From NCBI RefSeq assembly GCF_002214185.1, contig NZ_CP022161.1, forward strand, positions 558,001 to 622,000: a stretch of 64,000 bases of DNA, written 5' to 3'. The translations under genes were made by a program, and so were the position numbers. Under the pieces are notes generated by a model. It ran no database searches and was not told the DNA's origin. It worked only from the letters and a program-made list of their open reading frames with translations. The DNA comes from Streptomyces capitiformicae (GTDB lineage Bacteria > Actinomycetota > Actinomycetes > Streptomycetales > Streptomycetaceae). Below are positions 61,770 through 64,000 of this stretch, one piece after another (position 1 is the stretch's first letter; the number at the start of each line of letters is the position of its first letter).

Positions 61770-61787
61770 TACTGGCCAGTCAGTAAG
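61770..61787. promoter_or_regulatory. Nested palindrome upstream of the acyl-CoA ligase gene
   Basis: TTACTG-GCCAGT-CAGTAA is an inverted repeat over 18 bp, and it contains the perfect 10-bp palindrome ACTGGCCAGT (61772-61781). It lies 244 bp before the ligase start, in an AT-richer pocket. The half-site resembles those of TetR-family fatty-acid regulators, but the regulator is not identified here. The rest of the gap (61788-62012) shows no gene. Confidence 0.55.
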
Positions 61788-62030
61788 TGCTTGGATTACT
61801 GTTCCCGGGGAGAAACCACCTGTGTGACGCGGAGAACATCTCGCCGGGCCCCCCTCGCGTAGAAGCCATACCGGCGGGTAACGTCCGGGCAGTCCAGTTG
61901 TGCTCAGGTTTTCAACCAGCGGGGGACCACAAGGAACCACGCGAGGCCTGAGCGACCGCCCCAGCCTTGGACCGCCCGTCGCAGCACGCACGTCAGTCGT
62001 GGCGTCGGCGCCCTATGAGGAGCAGCAGTC

Positions 62031-63833
62031 TTGCGCGAGTTCAGCCTTCCGGCTTTGTACGAGGTCCCGACGGACGGCAACCTGACCGACATCGTCCGTA
62101 GAAACGCCGCGCAGCATCCCGATGTCGCCGTCATCGCCCGCAAGGTGGGCGGCGCCTGGCAGGACGTCAGCGCTGTTCAGTTCCTCGACGAGGTGCGGGC
62201 CGCCGCGAAGGGGCTCATCGCCACCGGCGTCCAGCCGGGCGACCGGGTCGGGCTCATGTCCCGTACCCGGTACGAGTGGACCCTGCTGGACTTCGCGATC
62301 TGGTCGGCCGGCGCGATCACCGTGCCGGTGTACGAGACCAGCTCGCCGGAGCAGGTGCAGTGGATCCTCTCCGACTCGGGCGCGACCGCCTGCATCGTGG
62401 AGCTGGACGGTCACTCGGCCGCCGTCGAGTCGGTGCGCGACCGACTGCCCGCGCTGAAGCACGTGTGGCAGATCGAGGGCGGTGGTGTCGAGGAGCTGGG
62501 GCGGCTCGGCCAGGACGTCACCGACGCGGCGGTCGAGGAGCGCAGCTCGCTGGCGAAGGCCGACGATCCGGCGACCATCGTCTACACGTCCGGTACGACG
62601 GGCCGCCCGAAGGGGTGTGTCCTCACCCATCGCAGCTTCTTCGCCGAGTGCGGCAACGTCGTCGAGCGGCTGCGGCCGCTGTTCCGTACGGGCGAGTGCA
62701 GCGTCCTGCTGTTCCTCCCGCTCGCGCATGTCTTCGGCCGGCTGGTGCAGGTCGCGCCGATGATGGCGCCGATCAAGCTGGGCACGGTCCCGGACATCAA
62801 GAACCTCACCGACGAGCTGGCCTCCTTCCGGCCGACGCTGATCCTCGGTGTCCCGCGTGTCTTCGAGAAGGTCTACAACTCGGCCCGCGCCAAGGCACAG
62901 GCGGACGGCAAGGGCAAGATCTTCGACAAGGCCGCGGACACGGCGATCGCGTACAGCAAGGCCCTGGACACCCCGTCGGGCCCGCCCCTCGGCCTGAAGA
63001 TCAAACACATGGTCTTCGACAGACTCGTCTACAGCAAGCTGCGCGCGGTGCTCGGCGGCAAGGGTGAGTACGCCATCTCCGGCGGTGCCCCGCTGGGCGA
63101 GCGCCTCGGGCACTTCTTCCGCGGCATCGGCTTCACGGTTCTGGAGGGCTACGGCCTGACCGAGACCTGTGCCGCCACCGCCTTCAACCCCTGGGACCGG
63201 CAGAAGATCGGCACGGTCGGCCAGCCGCTGCCCGGCTCGGTGGTCCGCATCGCCGACGACGGCGAGGTGCTGCTGCACGGCGACCACCTGTTCAAGGGGT
63301 ACTGGAACAACCCGGCCGCCACCGAGGAGGCGCTGGCGGACGGCTGGTTCCACAGCGGTGACATCGGCACCCTCGACGAGGACGGCTACCTCAGGATCAC
63401 CGGCCGCAAGAAGGAGATCATCGTCACCGCGGGCGGCAAGAACGTCGCCCCGGCCGTGATCGAGGACCGTATCCGGGCGCACGCGCTGGTCGCCGAATGC
63501 ATGGTCGTCGGCGACGGACGCCCGTTCGTGGGTGCGCTGGTCACCGTCGACGAGGAGTTCCTGGGCCGTTGGGCCGCCGAGCACGGCAAGCCGGCGGGCT
63601 CCACCGCGGCGTCGCTGCGTGCGGACGCGGACCTGAACGCGGCGATCCAGGCCGCGATCGACGACGGCAACGCCGCGGTGTCGAAGGCGGAATCGGTGCG
63701 GAAGTTCCGCATTCTTTCCTCCCAGTTCACGGAGGATTCGGGCCACCTGACGCCGTCCCTGAAGCTCAAGCGCAATGTGGTGGCGAAGGACTTCGCGGAC
63801 GAGATCGAGGCGATCTATCGCGTCACTCCGTGA
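62031..63833 (+). CDS. fadD: Long-chain fatty acid-CoA ligase (FadD15-type)
   Basis: Activates fatty acids to acyl-CoA via acyl-AMP; 600 residues. The AMP-binding P-loop is IVYTSGTTGRPKGCVLTH, then GYGLTETCAATAFNPW, and the ACS signature is DGWFHSGDIGTLDEDGYLRI with GRKKEIIVTAGGKNVAP carrying the catalytic C-terminal Lys region. The TTG start at 62031 lies eight bases after GAGGAG. It is the last gene of the block that in M. tuberculosis ends with fadD15 (Rv2187). A weak hairpin follows. Confidence 0.95.
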   Translation: MREFSLPALYEVPTDGNLTDIVRRNAAQHPDVAVIARKVGGAWQDVSAVQFLDEVRAAAKGLIATGVQPGDRVGLMSRTRYEWTLLDFAIWSAGAITVPVYETSSPEQVQWILSDSGATACIVELDGHSAAVESVRDRLPALKHVWQIEGGGVEELGRLGQDVTDAAVEERSSLAKADDPATIVYTSGTTGRPKGCVLTHRSFFAECGNVVERLRPLFRTGECSVLLFLPLAHVFGRLVQVAPMMAPIKLGTVPDIKNLTDELASFRPTLILGVPRVFEKVYNSARAKAQADGKGKIFDKAADTAIAYSKALDTPSGPPLGLKIKHMVFDRLVYSKLRAVLGGKGEYAISGGAPLGERLGHFFRGIGFTVLEGYGLTETCAATAFNPWDRQKIGTVGQPLPGSVVRIADDGEVLLHGDHLFKGYWNNPAATEEALADGWFHSGDIGTLDEDGYLRITGRKKEIIVTAGGKNVAPAVIEDRIRAHALVAECMVVGDGRPFVGALVTVDEEFLGRWAAEHGKPAGSTAASLRADADLNAAIQAAIDDGNAAVSKAESVRKFRILSSQFTEDSGHLTPSLKLKRNVVAKDFADEIEAIYRVTP

Positions 63834-63857
63834 CGCGGCTGATACGCTCAGTACATC

Positions 63858-63884
63858 GTCGGGGGCGACAACCAAGTCCCCGAC
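63858..63884 (+). terminator. Short hairpin downstream of the acyl-CoA ligase gene
   Basis: GTCGGGG (63858-63864) pairs with CCCCGAC (63878-63884) around a 13-base loop, 24 bases after the stop codon. It is followed by a long gap without a gene in the window (to 64000), where TCCCGAATTCATCCGGGAG ends the window. Confidence 0.5.
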
Positions 63885-64000
63885 AACCCGAGGGAGTCCT
63901 GTACTCGCTCCGGCGGCCGGAAGGGTCGTCGTCGGACAGGCATGGCCTGTCAAACTCCCCGGAGCGATCCAGGGGAGAGTCTCCCGAATTCATCCGGGAG

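Noticed and set aside
62013..63953. 646-codon frame antisense to the acyl-CoA ligase
   Set aside because: Shadow of a gene with unambiguous AMP-binding motifs.

Overview
The window is chromosomal DNA from a Streptomyces-like actinomycete. The support is very high GC with strong third-position GC bias, frequent GTG/TTG starts, many 4-nt GTGA/ATGA start-stop overlaps, leaderless -10 elements (TAnnnT), and gene content and order that match the Streptomyces division and cell wall (dcw) region and the conserved actinobacterial block beside it. I see no tRNA, rRNA, CRISPR array or prophage. The species cannot be fixed from sequence alone.

Region 1 (1-17142, all on the minus strand) is the dcw cluster. 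In transcription order it runs rsmH, ftsL, ftsI, murE, murF, mraY, murD, ftsW, murG, ftsQ, ftsZ, pgeF, yggS-like, sepF, yggT-like and divIVA (cut by the window edge). It makes lipid II, flips and cross-links it, and builds the Z ring. murC, ddl, ftsA and mraZ are absent from it.

Region 2 (17143-29401) holds a leaderless beta-carbonic anhydrase, a translationally coupled MoxR ATPase / DUF58 / transglutaminase-like operon, a DUF3040 membrane protein, a methyltransferase, a HEPN-domain protein, and a three-gene unit: degenerate ABC ATPase, YhgE/Pip membrane protein and TetR regulator. A clear TetR-type operator overlaps the start of that unit.

Region 3 (29402-41882) holds a phytoene-desaturase-like flavoprotein, a membrane protein with a Tyr/Gln-rich tail, metF, thiE, an Rv2175c-type DNA-binding protein, a ferredoxin-reductase-like flavoprotein, the TPP riboswitch-thiO-thiS-thiG thiamine operon, a PASTA Ser/Thr kinase, and a tandem-repeat tract of about 480 bp.

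Region 4 (41883-51425) holds endonuclease IV, a small RelE/ParE-like protein, a molybdopterin oxidoreductase, bacterioferritin plus bacterioferritin-associated ferredoxin with an iron box, class II DAHP synthase, a frameshifted secreted-protein pseudogene, a trp attenuator with an 18-residue leader peptide carrying three consecutive Trp codons, a fused trpE(G), and a phosphofructokinase whose active-site pair is of the PPi-using type.

Region 5 (51426-64000) holds the two-component pair macR/macS, an acyltransferase, an alpha/beta hydrolase with an octapeptide-repeat tail, a small membrane protein, a MITE-like element, an endonuclease/phosphatase-family protein, glucokinase glkA with its conserved upstream neighbour, an ArsA-like ATPase, an SRPBCC protein, a metallophosphoesterase, and a long-chain acyl-CoA ligase behind a nested palindrome. 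Much of the order from the kinase to the acyl-CoA ligase parallels M. tuberculosis Rv2175c-Rv2187 as I recall it.

The most unusual observations are: the large set of leaderless starts with a constant 7-nt spacing; the ABC-like and ArsA-like ATPases with altered P-loops; a six-copy 9-bp repeat between the trp attenuator and trpE; the MITE-like element that supplies a gene's stop codon; and the Streptomyces intergenic hairpin repeat present three times.
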